Assembly (NCBI RefSeq): GCF_964340395.1
Contig: NC_135549.1
Location: forward strand, 23,679,342 to 23,743,341
DNA: 64,000 bases
Direction: 5' to 3'
Source: Glandiceps talaboti
Lineage: Eukaryota > Hemichordata > Enteropneusta > Spengelidae
The notes below the pieces were generated by a model, which had not been told where the DNA came from, made no database searches, and saw only the letters and a program-made list of their open reading frames with translations. The position numbers and the translations under genes were made by a program. Positions 51,476 through 64,000 of this stretch are shown here, in pieces; position 1 is the stretch's first letter, and every line of letters begins with the position of its first letter.

Positions 51476-52745
51476 TCTTTCTTTATTCCAATAACAGAAC
51501 ATACCTCCGTTTATCCCCGGAGGAGGGTTACATAAATACATAAGAACGAATAAAGGAGGTCATGTGGGCCAAAAGCACAAAACAGCTGAGAAATAAATAT
51601 GATTTATATAAAAGATTACAATGCAAACAAAAAGGAGATCAAATACTGTCCCTGATCCTGAAACAATCTATTATGAATTTTGCAGTCGTCACTACAATAG
51701 TTTTATCTATACACTTGACATGATTACGATGAACTTAGTCTCGTCATCCTTATCCATAAAATCAAAGTAAATGGTGGATATCGTTTGAAAGAAACTCTGC
51801 TTTTCTTGACTGTACCTAGAGCAACTTATCAGAAAATTAATTTCAGACTCCACTTCATTGGAGTCACACACACACAGCATAATCTGTCTTCTACTGGTAT
51901 ATTTATATATCTACCCATTTCGATCATTAACTTATGACAGGAGCATCTAAACTTTGTATAAAAATGTCGGAGTTGAAAACTTTTCAAAATAACAAGATAT
52001 GGTTCAAAATATGTTGGGTTTAAATGTTCTCTTCGTCCTAAGTTTATTTCGTTGCGTTGGATTTCTACGGTTATCATCAAACACTTGTTTTTTCCATTCA
52101 CAAAAATATTCACCTTTCAGAGATTGTACCCTTTCACTTATACATTTTCCAATGTGATGCTCAAAGGATTACTCCACTATGTTCCCTGGTCACAGGCATT
52201 GAAAATCACCCCCTTGATAGACCTTGCCCATTTTGATTTTCCACTTTCGCCGTGGGTTATGACGTCGTTCTGTGCCTTATGAGAAAGTCTATCAAATGGT
52301 AACTTCGATGTTCTGTGCCAAAAACGTATGATATCTAATTGTCGACCAAGCTCTACTGGGTATCTTCCAAGTTCTGCTAGAATAGCTGCATTTGCTGTGT
52401 GTTGTGGAAAACCAAGAATAAACTTTGCCCATTTGATTTGGGTATTTTCGACCAAATTAACATGTAAATTACCAAGTACAGCAGCTGCGTAATTTAATAT
52501 TGGAAGTATTTTGGTGTCAAAAATCTTCATGTACAGTTTAGGTGATAATTCACTTCCCAGCGCCGCTCGGACCGAGAAAATAGTTTAATTTTTGACGCTT
52601 TATCGGCCAACTGTTTAAAAGCAGCTTTAAAAGACCAGTTCTCTGTAAAAACTATACCTAAATATGTATATCTCGTTACTGTCTTTATACCTTGACCATT
52701 GAAGACAAAGTCTGTCTGGTCGTTTTCATTTGAGAACAAATCTCT
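51416..52745 (-). mobile_element. LINE, 5'-truncated, minus strand, with (TATAG)n 3' tail
   Basis: Minus-strand frames give YLGIVFTENWSFKAAFKQLADKA, FDTKILPILNYAAAVLG, FILGFPQHTANAAILAELGR and FYTKFRCSCHKLMIEMGR with a Cys-rich end: the post-catalytic parts of a non-LTR RT. One frame change and one stop were seen. The 3' end is a (CTATA)n tail, seen on this strand as 12 TATAG units at 51416-51475. It sits in DNA shared with copy D, and the match resumes at about 52750, so both edges of the insertion can be placed. Confidence 0.82.
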
Positions 52746-52805
52746 GTTATATAAATATACAGAGGTTCTCTCGGCGAAGAAAATGAAATGAATATAAATA
52801 AATAA

Positions 52806-53560
52806 AAGGCATACATACTGTCATACACAATTGAAATTACATAGGCAAGTTAAATGGTCAGGAAGATGTCTTCATCCCCCAAAAAATACTGCTCTAGGTT
52901 CGCCTTTAAATATTTGTCTATTGTGAGTCTTTTTCTTATTGTTGTGGGTACAGAATTCCAAGTTCGGACAGGTGCCTATTTAAAATGTGTTGGCTAATTG
53001 ACGAGATTACTTTTGGAATAGACAGGTTATCATTGATTTTAACTCTGGTCAGATAGCTATGGGATAACTGTTTAGTAAATGTAACGGTAGAGAGTGTGTA
53101 TATAGCGATCGTGTGTTAGGTCATAGATGAGTTTTTATATTTGTGGACGTTCATGGATATTGAGTTGATTAAAAGAAATTAGCAGACTGGGCTTGGTATT
53201 CAATGAAAGGTATAGGCCGAACAATTAGTGAATCCAGAGCAATTGGATAAGTATTTCCCCAGATTTCAATGCAGTAAGAAAGGTGGGGGAGTGAATATTG
53301 TAGAGAGGGCTATGGTATTAAAGGAAGTACAGGTTTTAGAACGCACACGTAGTGACGAATGCGCGAAATGGTGCCAACCTTTGGAGTAATAGTATTACTT
53401 ACTTTCTCAATATAGGACTTCACGTTTAGGGAAGGGTATATTGTGACGCCTAGATAAGTGGCAGATGACAATCCAAAGGCGTCATTCCAAGTGGGTGAAT
53501 TTGTGGGGCGTTTTAATAATAATATAATTTGTTTGTTAATCATATAGCTAACATTAATTG
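52806..53560 (-). mobile_element. Second LINE relic, minus strand
   Basis: The minus strand reads SATYLGVTIYPSLNVKSYIE, then LSYCIEIWGNTYPIAL and SSISQHILNRHLSELGIP in broken frames. This is another non-LTR RT C-terminus, of a different and more decayed family than its neighbour. Confidence 0.68.
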
Positions 53561-53813
53561 ATAGTATATTACTTTAATAATTCAAATCTAACCTATGCCT
53601 TGTTTTAATCTTCTCCAATAGACCATATTCCATAACGCGGGATCGTACGAAATCACGCGTGACGCTCCATAGCAACCATATAAGATAACGTGAGGCAGGT
53701 CAAGCTAAACTGTCAGAGTGTTAGCAACGCCATCGTTCCCGTACGTACGAAACGTTCACTGTACACCGTCATCAGAAGTAGTATCGATCGAAAAAAAGTT
53801 TTGAACGCTCGAT

Positions 53814-56232
53814 ATGGGAGTGAAACGATGTGCTTATGGCACATGTAGAAGTGATTCCAGATTTGCAGCTACATATTATATGGAAGGGGTCTTTTTCGTA
53901 CGTTTTCCGAAACCAAAAACGCAACCTGAAAAGTGTGAGCGATGGGTTCGAGCATGTTCGCGGGGCGACAACTTTGGGGTACACCGAGTAAAACAAGACA
54001 CCTATATATGTTCTCATCATTTCGTCGACGGCAACGGACCAACCCTAGCACACCCTGATCCCATACCAGCCACAGCAAGAGGAATAGAAATAAGAATATT
54101 TGAAGAAAAGAAATTGAGACCACCTCCAAAGTGTAGGCCACCTCTGACATTGGAAGGCAACGCGAGTAAACGAAGAAAGCCATTAATACCCTATGAGGTT
54201 TGTAACATCTGTTTATTTTCCGGGCGGATGTTTACCATCCAAATCAAATGTAACATTTTATTAGATACCGATGCATTCCTACTTTACCTTCAATTATTCA
54301 TTTTTTTCTTCTGAAATTTGCGTTTTATTCAGTAGTTGATTTCAAGTAACGTCCCTTTCTCTTTCGTTTCAGTGCACGACAAAACCAAACGAGTGCATTT
54401 CAAGTTCATCAACTCCCCCGTCTAACTCAAGTACAATCACCGGTACTGCACAACAACGGAAACGTTCCCGACTGAAAAAGAAAACACTCGATGTGTTCAA
54501 CTTGGTGCGTAGTTTCGGAGTGGAAAGGGAATATTTGAACTTTTTCTCATACTGTATCGTATTATTTATAGCAGTAAATGTCGCACGCCTCATACTTTGA
54601 TTCATGTGTAGCACATTGTAGCCAAAAAACAAACCCGTCTATTTTTAGCGAAGTTGCCCAGCGGATTTAAAATGACTTCGTATAGCATCCTATGTGTGGG
54701 CATTTATATGGTAATCTTTCACGTAATATTTTCAACTTTATTTCGCTATATTCTTAAACCTAACTAAAGTTGATGTTTCAGGTGTTTCAAGTTTTTAATA
54801 TACAGTATTATCACTCCATGATAAAGAAAAAAATATGTGATATATTTAACTTCACAATATTACATCCGTATATGTTTATCCATTTTATTTTCTCCACTGT
54901 AGATGAAATCGACAAAGCTTCAAAACAGAACCGAGTTATGATTGAGACTGCCACTCAGACTGATGTTTGCATGGAACACATCAGGAAATACACAGACAAG
55001 GCATTAATAGATAAAAACTATTTAAAGAGATAGTTATTTATGGAAGATGTTTTAGAGAATGACGAGTCCTGCAAGTTTTATACAGGTAAATATAGCACAG
55101 AATAACACTGTTGTCAATAATATCCACACAAACAAAATTACTTGAAATCAAATATAAAGGGACATCCTCAATGATTGAAATATTTACTTTATTATATTTT
55201 TTTTGCCACCCACAGGTTTGGTGTCCATTCAAGTATTGATGTATGTCTTTGATTGGATCAAAGTGAAGGCAGAGAAGCTGAGGTTAAGGAAAGGAGAATT
55301 CAACGAGGTTAATGATTTTGACAGTGGTAACGATACTTGACAAATATTTTAGTCCCATTGCTAGCATGATAGTATCTTTAGTTTTACTACACTCTTCAGA
55401 TTTTTTCTTTTGTTGGAAATGCTCGTAACTTGTGTGATATTTATATTTTTGTGTTGTGGTTTCATATACCTTCACACATCCCTTCATTCCTTGAATATCT
55501 CACACTGTAGTACTACTGCATTGCTTTGTTTCATTTCAGAATAATCAAATCACTAATTATGCAAAAAGAGCACTGTCAACTTTTGAAGCCTTTGTCCTGG
55601 TCCTTGTTAGACTAAGAAAAGGCATGGACATGGCCCACCTAGCAGATGTGTTTGGTATATCACAGAGTACTGTCAGCAGGTATTGCAGTACCTGGCTTGA
55701 ATTGTGTAAAGAGCTGTCGTTCTTGATTAAGTGGGCAACACGTGAACAGATGATGCCTAACCTACCTCGGACATTTTCACATTTCAAAAGAACAACTGCA
55801 ATCATTGATTGTACAGAATTTTTTGTGCAAAAACCATCTATCCCATCATCTCAAAGAATTACCTGGTCATCATACAAACACCACAGCACTTTTAAGTCAC
55901 TCATTGCCATAGCACCAACAGGTGCATTCACTTTTGTATCAGAACTCTGGTCTGGGTTTGTGTCAGACCGTAAGATTGTACAAGAAAGTGGGTTTTTGGA
56001 CAAAGTACAGCCTGGTGATGACATCATGGCTGATCGAGGTTTTGTCATTCGTGACCTATTAGCCCTTCGAGGAGCCACCTTGAACATTCCGCCATTTGCA
56101 CATGGCAAGCAACTAAGTACTGCAGCTGTAACCAAGACCAGGAGAATAGCAAGTGCCAGGATACATGTGGAGAGGGCAATTGGCAGACTGAAGAACTTTA
56201 AAATTCTGCAGGGTATTTTTCCTTTGAAATAA
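53814..56232 (+). pseudogene. THAP-domain DDE transposase of the ISL2EU element, broken
   Basis: Exon 1 (53814-54197) encodes a THAP zinc finger: Cys6, Cys11, Trp44, Cys66 and His69, with RFPKP and YICSHHF. A Ser/Lys-rich exon follows (about 54373-54504). Near 54900-55080 a frame reads MIETATQTDVCMEHIRKYTD and is broken by TAG at about 55031 before LFMEDVLENDESCKFYTG. Near 55216-55330 comes GLVSIQVLMYVFDWIKV. The last exon (from 55540) has the helix-turn-helix and the DDE_Tnp_4 domain: IIDCTEF (first Asp), MADRGF (second Asp) and HVERAIGRLKNF (Glu). A frameshift in an A run cuts the last 20 or so residues at 56232. Some splice joins were not resolved. Confidence 0.8.
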
Positions 56233-56974
56233 AAAAATACCATGACTCAGACTGTACTTTGTAATTTGGACAAAGTCCTTGTAAAATAATCTGTTTGCTT
56301 TTAAAATTAATGTTGATTTACATTTAGATTTTTGTCATTTTCAGCACAACTGAACTGTTAAGTTAATGCAGTTGTGCTACAGTGGCATTAGTGATATCAT
56401 TAAATGAGATACCATGACACCAAATATGTAGTTTGTGCTATAGTTATTACTAACACACCTGACGCAAGTTACTGCCAGTTTGTGTTGTAAGAGAAAGCTA
56501 AGTACACATCTTCTTGGCAAAGACAAAAAAATAATATCCCTTATTTACACTGTTAAAAACAGAAAAATCTGAATTGTATTCTTTACTAGAGGTAACTCAA
56601 TTTCATCTTTTACAACTGCATTTATGCTACAGCATACTATATAGTATTTTCCACTCACATAATGTGCAAATTGTAAAATGGAGAACAATCTCCAAATATT
56701 ACAAAACAAATTATTATAAAAAAAAAACTTTTTTTATGTTGTAGTGGTCAATATGGATAGACTGGCATTCATTTGCTGAACACAACAGAAATATGCACAA
56801 AATGTGGTATAGTCTATATAATTTATGAATAATACTTAATAAATTTGTAACAAAGAAGCTATATGAAAGACAATGTGTGACATCATCTGGTGACCTCAAC
56901 TGACCCTAACATTCAATCCCCTACACATTTATCTTTGGACAGTCTTGCACAGACATGTCACCAGAACTTGACAG

Positions 56975-59727
56975 CTAATGTGAAAAGAGATGTGGTATCA
57001 CAAATTGCCTATAAAAATACTCAAGTTTGTGTACCATATCACGATAATATTGTTCATTGAATGGCACATTTATTATTTGAATCCCTTGCTTGGTGTAAAT
57101 AACAAGATCACATTCTAGGAGTCCATAGACCCCAAGCTGACCCTGTATCTGAGCATAGTAATCCGAATTCTCCATAAGCAACCACTTTCCTTCTTCCTCT
57201 TTACATCCCTTCTCCTTTGCCTTTTGGAGACCTAAATCGACCACAATATGGACACTTGATCTCCAATAGTTTTGCTTTATGGACAGTCTTCTTACACTTA
57301 CAGGTCACAACACCATCAACAGAACAACCTATAAATGGTTTACACTTATCGACTCTAAGTCCTGGCACTTTGACATGTAGGTGTTCATGTTTCTTCTTCT
57401 CAACAACCACATACATTTCTCTCGCCTTTGCTTCTCTCTTTCTTCCCCATTGTAGCGCTGGCAAGTCTTCAGGAGGGGCTGTTCCACGTCCTAAAACTTT
57501 ATCAACAGTTTTTGTTGGGTCTGCAGATGGATTGCTTATGAGTGTTTTAGCTCTGCTAGCAACAGACTTGAATATGGAAGCAGTTACAACGCCTTTCCTC
57601 ATAGCAACCCATGTTGGGTTGTCACTCTGACCAACTGTTTGTGACTCAATAAATTCAACTTCATCTTTAGTGTAATATCAACAAACATAGCTGCCAATTC
57701 TTGTGATGATGATAAAACATTTTCAGGCAGTTTGTCCTTCAGAAATTGACTTGATTTTGTCATCATTGATAGTTTCAAGCACTCTTCATAAGGTACTTTC
57801 GTTGTAGCAGTTTTCACATTGGATGATGGTGGTAATAACAAAGAGATAACTGCTGCATTTGGTGATATCTGCCAAGAAAATGTCAGATGTTAAAAACAAA
57901 GATGAAACATTTGTTTTTTTACTTTTTCCCTTTTACCTTAGTGAGCTTCACATAAACAACTGAAAATGCTGTTGCACATTCATTACCTATACAATAAATG
58001 GACAGTTACATCAGTATTTTACAAGTAACAGTTTCTAATGGGTACTCATTGTATTACTGTATTCCTTGGATACAAATATTATTCTATTTCATACCATCTG
58101 TGCAAATTTATATCAATGACTTTATTCACATCACATTTCAGTGTTGTTTTTAATAACTTGAACTCGATATAAACATAAAACACAACTCTAGGTATTACTG
58201 CATTCCTATTTCTTAACACTTAATAAAACTAAATCAGTACACCATTGTGTTACATCTATATTCAACTGGCAAAGTACATGTACAGTTACCAGTAGGTAAT
58301 TGTATATAGTTCCTACCTTTGCAAGTTCTGCAGCAAACTCTTGCTCTTGAAGCTGGGATAAAGGTCTTTGGTCATCGAGATGTCTTGGATCAAACTCTTG
58401 GCTTACTTCATTACTCTCTTTCCTACCATATCACTGGTGAGTTTATTCACATATAACATTCCCCTCGCCATCAATCACATGATAGTATACAATATATGAT
58501 ATAATTATATATTTCAAATGTGAATGAATATAGATGTAGTAAGCTAACATACCGTGCTGCTTTGATTGTAAGTTTTTTCACTGGAACTGGATGATCATGT
58601 CCCATGGGACGTTTCTTCCATTGACAAGGGCCATCTGTGACTGAGGTTTTCTCAAATGCTTCTAGCTCATAGAGAGCAGCTGCTACATGACGACATGCCC
58701 CATCAGCACTGCAAAAAAGATATTGTTGAAATAGTAATCATTATTGACCAACTCGACAATGTTTTTACTCTAGTCAATGAAAAAAACAAATACATAAATT
58801 CTAAATTACACCCAGGATTGGGAATACTATATGATGGCATAACAACAAAATAAATGAATGTCGCAGTTAGTAAAAAGTTAATCTTTACTTAATGTTCTTA
58901 TGCTCTTTTTTGTGATGGTAGAGAACGTGCAAAGTTACACAGAAATGAATGTGTACGTGACCCATAACAAAAACAAAGTGCGTTGATATTTATATTGTGA
59001 ACGTCAAATGTGTATGTTGCCAGAAATTCTGCTTACAAATGATTCTTTTTGTACAGTGTGAAGGCAATCGTCGCCGTTTCTAAATAACTATTAACAATAA
59101 CACGTTTCTGGACATGAAAATGAAAAAAAAAATGACAGTACATCAGTCAGCGCGATATCGCTTGTGAACTTACCCGCCAGGACACTCACAGTATGCCGCC
59201 ATTATTTCTGAATGCTCTTTATCGATGAGAAACCATAAATTGTACGTGGACTTATTCAGATACGTCTTGTCCTTTTGAATTGGCTTCACATTGGCCTTGA
59301 AAGCCCCAAGAGAACTATCATCTGAAATATATGAGTATTGAAGATCTAGAACGTGGCAATCCGAACACAGTCGGTAATCATCGAACGACTTGAATGCTCT
59401 CACTTTCTTCCGGTCATAATCTGACCGATGACACATTAGGTAGTTGAAGACATCGCACAGTCCGAAGTCAGGAGTGTTACTGAAGTCAGCAGAATAACCA
59501 CGAATACTCAAAGGGTCCGTAAAATCACAGTTTAGCGTCTCAAGCCGATTTTTGACATCTTCCTTTGGATCGTGACGGAAGAAATCTGGGTCTTCTTCTA
59601 AATGTAGTTGACGTACTGCCTTCGCGAGGGAAATCAAAGCGTTCTTCCTATAACTCGTTGTAGTCACGCCAAATTTACGTAGGAAGTCCTTCAGCTCTGG
59701 TACCTTAAAGTTTTCGAAGTTTTCCAT
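56975..59727 (-). pseudogene. SAP/SWIM/YqaJ-type nuclease gene of the ISL2EU element, broken
   Basis: Exons on the minus strand: 59727-59174, 58708-58553, 58422-58317, then from 57869. Joins are in phase. Exon 1 starts MENFENFKVPELKDFLRKFG, a SAP-like helix pair, and ends in CECPGG; exon 2 completes a SWIM zinc finger (C-x-C-x6-C-x-H, with GADGACRH). The last exon holds the YqaJ/lambda-exonuclease-type domain: GVVTASIF, QWGRKREAKA, CSVDGVV, LLEIKCPYCG and YYAQIQGQLG (catalytic Asp, Glu-x-Lys and Gln). Frameshifts at about 57670 and 57240 disable it. Such nucleases accompany the transposase in this transposon group; their exact job is unknown to me. Confidence 0.8.
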
Positions 59728-60456
59728 GGTGAATACAGCGGAAAACGGGAAAAGGACGTTCCTGACATGTGGACCTGCAAATTCTGTACATGTGTTAAAT
59801 GGCGTATGTGGGGCAAAGCTTGACCTTTGTCACGCGGGTAGCAACCGTTGCTAGGCGATCTCGCGAGGCAATACGAATTCTGAACGACGTTATCTCATCT
59901 CAATAAATCGATTCATAGGACCTAATCAACAGTACAGTCATTTTCGGAAGACAGCGGCTGCTGCATTGTATTCAAATAGAACACTTGTTATTCCATACTT
60001 CTTTGCACTTAAAGCATTTCAAGAAAGTCAAACCATCTGGCGAAAGAATTTTGAGGATACATTTGATATAGACAAACTAAAGGAAATCCTTGATGTTGCT
60101 ACTGTAGATGAATATAATCGTGACTGTAACCATAAACTTGAACTTCTCTTAACGTATGATGGTTCAGAAGGACGTCCACCTAAGTGGAGCATGATGCAGG
60201 AAGAACATCGTAAGGAATATTCAATTAATATTTCCTTTCCAACCTACCACTAGACTACCAATCACTTGATGACTTCACATCTGGAATACTCATTCCAGGG
60301 TTTTGGCCATCGCCACCTTACCCGAGACAACTGCAATTTAACATGTTAGCAAATGGCTGCGAAAATACTGAAAACAGCTAACCAAATTGTACGGACATTA
60401 TGCAATGGGTCGAAACCATATGTTGTGATGCACTGGAGGAATAGAGTCCAAGAAGT

Positions 60457-61508
60457 GTAGGTTGGAAAAAAATCATCAGTATATTAACTTATAATTATAT
60501 AGATGCCCTGTTTCTAAATTATCATTGTCCACTGGCATAAATGGGTTTTTAAAACTTAGATTGTGGAATGTTTCATTTCAGCATTATGTTTAAATCTTGT
60601 ATCTTGCTTGATATGATGTTATATAATATGTAAAATGTCTATGCTGGAGTAAACAGTGCTCAATACATATGCATGTAGAGCGATGCAAATAACGACTGAT
60701 GATCGCAATAGCGTGAAACACAGTGTAACGGCTCCTGTGTATCTTGTTTGATACTGCGTTATATATAAGTATGATGTAAGTATACAGTATCCTTGTTGGA
60801 GATATAGTCACGTGTTTTGCTATAGTAATTTTCCTGATAATTAAAACAAAACAAAATGAAAGAGATTGTTAGAAAAGAACAATTTAGTTGGTTCAAGGAG
60901 TCCTTTTTTTCTAAAAAGTTTGAAGTGTGCAAATCAGGATATGCTTAACATGATGTTAAGTTATGGTTATCATGTTTAGACTAAGGACCCATTGCATCAT
61001 TATCATTAACATACTAAGACCATTCATTTGATACCCACCTGCGTCATTATGGTTACACTGGTATTGTTAAATACATTAGGGATTTAAGTAGTTGATTGTA
61101 ATAATAATGTTATTATATTAAGTTTGTCTGCTACAGCTAAATCATGAATTTTTTGCCGCACAGAAGACAATATTGTGGGAGATCGTACAGGATAAGCGTA
61201 ACAATATGACCCAACCATTTTCACCCATTGATGCTTTCAGTCGATACCTTAGAACACTCATATACTCCTAGAAATGTTGCCATTTTTCATATATGTTATT
61301 CAAGATTTAAAAAAAAGATACAAAAGGGATGCTCGATCTACTTACCAAAGCTACGCCATGCATGAGTATATGGTTTTAGATAATGATTGCTTGACATACC
61401 CATTACTGTAACATTAGCCTAGATGGTGTTACCAGGTTGAATTACCACGTTTCGTGAATGCTCTCACAGTGAGCAACATATACAGTATTCTTCTTTATTC
61501 ATTTTCAG
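60457..61508 (+). other. Intron 2 of copy C
   Basis: The part 61240-61440 matches 28540-28738 in copy D, including GGGATGCTCGATCTACTTACC. The part before it has no counterpart in D, which locates the D deletion. Confidence 0.7.
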
Positions 61509-62029
61509 TTGCATGAATCGTAATTGAGTGGATGGGAGCAAAGCTTACATGAATGATTTAAACAAGACTGGTGATGTGGCTGCAAAAGATGTAGGGAAGT
61601 TTATGATGGAAAGAAATTTCACATGTAGCTATCTGGCGACTAAAGATGAGGTAAGATATCATAGTCGTGCAAAAACCTTCAAAAGAAACGAAAATAAATG
61701 CATATGGTTTGATATTGGTGTCAACATACATATATTGGTGTGAATGCGTAGCTAACCACAAATTAATAAAACAAGAAAAGATATACATGCAATTTTAAGA
61801 AACGCACAAATCTCACATTCACACAGACATATATATACACGAGTACTTACAATGTGGAAAGTACCTGTAACCATTCTCAAACTATATATCAGACTAGCCA
61901 TATGGTTAGATTTTTAATTAATTAGACAAATACATTACATATGCTCTGGAAAAGGCTGTTTATATTTTGTTAAAATATAGTTTCTTATATATATTATAAA
62001 TACATACGGGTAAAGAAGTGTTTGCGCTG

Positions 62030-62440
62030 TTGTTCAGTGGCTATAAGTAAAACTTAATACCTACAAAGACCCCGCTTTTAGGGAAGAAGGAAAACGACAG
62101 ACAAAGAAACTTCCTCCTTACAGCAAGAGTGTTGTGAGGCATTTTCACAAAGACACCAAACTACAAAAGATCTTCAACGAAGGAAATGTGAAAATCAGTT
62201 ACAATGTTATCCAGAAAATGGCAAGCAATATTAAGACCCACAATAAAGCCGTCTGATAAAGACCGTACACCAAAACTATTATATCCTGCAGCTGTAGAGA
62301 TCATAACCAGTGTCTGCTGAATGAACATTGCCTATCAACCAATGTAATATACAACACACAAGTTACAACAAATAATAACGGCACAGAACTATATTTTGGA
62401 CTAACAGAACACATTCATATTCGCATTCGTATAAACACTC
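62030..62440 (+). mobile_element. PLE 3' fragment in intron 3 of copy C
   Basis: Homologue of 29200-29640 (SYNVIQKMASNIKTHNK, then CLLNE-CLSTNVIY and FGLTE in broken frames). Shared position and sequence show that it was present before copies C and D separated. Confidence 0.62.
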
Positions 62441-62962
62441 TTCCTTTCTTCCCAGTTTTCCTTGTACATTTGAAAGATGCTGGCATACCGAATGTCGTGA
62501 GCACTGCAGATATCATACCACAAAAATATCCAGATGTTGAGGAAATTAAGCATGACAACTACTTCTGGTCCTTGGTAGAACAAAAAATTTGCATTCGTAA
62601 GTCAATAACCCTTCAAAACTAAGATGACTGGTGTAATGTGGTGTTTTGGACTCTCTCCTGCTTCAGACAAATACTGTGTTCGAGTTGACATTTATGTTAT
62701 CCCTAAATGTATGAAAATATTCATATATTTTGAACAGACCATTTCGTCAACACACGAATGCCTGAAAGTTTTACACAGGACAGAAATCAGGAAATAATAT
62801 ATTTTATTTTTATTTTCACATATAGGTTCGATATTCTTTATATCGTGGCAACATTCAGGCTTGAGCGGTACTGTAACAGAATTCAGAAAAGCTATTGGAG
62901 CAGAAAGCGAGTATTAGTTCAAAATGATTTCGTGGAAAGCTGACGGCGTTAGTCTCAAGTAG

Positions 62963-64000
62963 TACGAATGCAACACATTCAGTAAAGCTTCGTTTAACCA
63001 TTCATAACTGCTTATCTAAGAGAAAAGAATTGCAGCCGTTCTTTTATACTTATTTTCTGCTCTACTCACTCGGCTGGATGAGATCCTATGATGTGTTTAT
63101 TTGTTTTCTGTTTATCTTTTTAAAAGCATATCGGCTTGCTGTATCTGCTATCAGTTGTTGTACACGACATAACGCTCTGCAAATTATTAGTATTTCCACT
63201 ATATATTATCAAATATGTGAAGGTAGTAAGAGCAACGAATATATAACATGGTCATGGCGTCGAGGATAAAGGATTTTTTCTTGGTGTAAATAAAATACTA
63301 ACTATGTTCGCAAACTTCAAAAAGGTTCAATGTATCAGTCAGCCAGCCTATTTCATATTCATAATGTAATCGGAAAAGACAACATGTGAACAGGGGATTA
63401 ATTCTAATCATAACTAGAGAGTGTGCAACATACGGCATTCATACAGTGGTGACTCGGAGGGTGGGCGATAGATTTGATATCAACTCTTTTATCTTTTCCA
63501 TTCAATCAACTACTTTCAAATTTTCTTTTTGATTGTACAAAATGTTGAAGTCTTCCTCCATCGCCATCTGTAGCTCCGCACGAATTATCGAATTACGAAT
63601 TATCCAAACGTTTTAATCAGTCTTTTACTAATCGCAAAAAGAATATTTGAATTTGATAATGGGAGTTAGTGTTGGTAGTTTCGATAAGTCTTCTAAAAAT
63701 GGAAATAATTTAATTGGAATACTGTAAGACTTTCTAACATTATGTGCAAAAACATTCATTAATTCTCATAAGGTGAAACACATAACTAGAACGTTTATCA
63801 TTAACAAGGCATTTGCATAATTAATTATTTTCGCTAATTAGCCAAAATCTTTTTGAAAATGTAAGCTGCTAATTTCAGATAATTTATTTCTTACATTGTT
63901 GATAACATTTGCCCGTGGCTTACACAGCTTGTTTATGATGTAGCTTGTAAACCCAACGAATCATTTGATATATTAATTATTTTAATTAGGCCTCAATGAA
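62963..64000 (+). other. 3' flank of copy C
   Basis: 62963-63240 matches the DNA after exon 5 of copy D, and 63238-63590 is the shared 3' flank block. Beyond 63600 no gene was recognised. Confidence 0.6.

Larger units (their letters stand above)
53632..59867. mobile_element. ISL2EU-type DNA transposon, about 6.2 kb
   Basis: It holds a plus-strand THAP/DDE transposase gene and a convergent minus-strand nuclease gene, the combination I know from ISL2EU (IS4EU) elements. Short terminal similarity is visible: CGCGGGATCG near 53636 and CGATCTCGCG near 59856. The exact ends and target duplication could not be fixed. Both genes are broken, so it is not autonomous. It sits in exon 2 of copy C. Confidence 0.78.
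53622..62962 (+). pseudogene. Fucosyltransferase-like copy C: split by a transposon and degraded
   Basis: An acceptor like that of copy B (GTTTTAATCTTCTCCAATAG) ends at 53621. A few exon bases follow, then a 6.2-kb transposon, and exon 2 resumes at about 59868 (CAATACGAATTCTGAACG) and runs to 60456. Exons 3-5 are 61509-61650, 62456-62596 and 62826-62962. Lesions: TAG at about 60251 after an indel, TGA early in exon 3, a one-base loss in exon 4, TAG in exon 5 and no exon 1 in view. Motifs such as RYLISINRFIGPNQQ, NRTLVIPYFF and MHWRNR remain readable. Confidence 0.82.

Overview
The window is eukaryotic, AT-rich, animal DNA. Genes are split by introns with GT...AG borders. Most of the space is introns and decaying transposable elements: non-LTR retrotransposons, Penelope-like elements (PLEs), a THAP/DDE DNA transposon of the ISL2EU type and foldback elements. 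Long simple repeats (GA, TA, TTATA, TATAG) are frequent. Pentaplicated stalk repeats, intron-poor TRIM sequences, PLEs and ISL2EU elements together fit an aquatic invertebrate such as a non-vertebrate deuterostome, cnidarian or lophotrochozoan. The species cannot be named from this sequence alone.

The host content is one gene family. Four copies of a GDP-fucose O-fucosyltransferase-like gene lie head to tail on the plus strand. Copy A (exons 2-5, 1191-3956; exon 1 is off the left edge) has one nonsense codon. Copy D (26388-30170) is a wreck without exon 2. Copy B (32815-42062) is intact: five exons and 568 codons that encode a signal anchor, a stalk of five 29-residue repeats and the transferase domain. 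Copy C (53622-62962) is split by a transposon inside exon 2 and carries further stops and a frameshift. This is a birth-and-death array with one apparently functional member in view. A TRIM-like pseudogene (4275-5160, minus) is the only other host-type coding trace.

Layout: 1-1190 intron 1 of copy A with a PLE reverse-transcriptase relic; 1191-3956 copy A; 4.2-5.2 kb TRIM relic; 5.2-26.3 kb transposon-rich spacer with a PLE fragment, a 154-bp foldback with 9-bp target duplication, GA arrays, three LINE relics, very short palindromic insertions and an inverted pair of hammerhead-ribozyme-bearing PLE repeats at 24.3-24.8 kb; 26.4-31.1 kb copy D and its 3' flank; 32.7-42.1 kb copy B, whose intron 1 holds the same PLE relic as copy A; 42.1-50.6 kb two copies of a 3.1-kb non-coding unit around a LINE relic; 50.6-63.6 kb copy C, invaded by two LINEs and a 6.2-kb ISL2EU element with a transposase gene and a convergent SAP/SWIM/YqaJ nuclease gene.

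The most notable items are the hammerhead ribozyme motifs, two families of 23-34 bp palindromic insertions with clean target-site duplications (one with its empty site in the window), the coding minisatellite in the stalk of copy B, and the transposon-split copy C.
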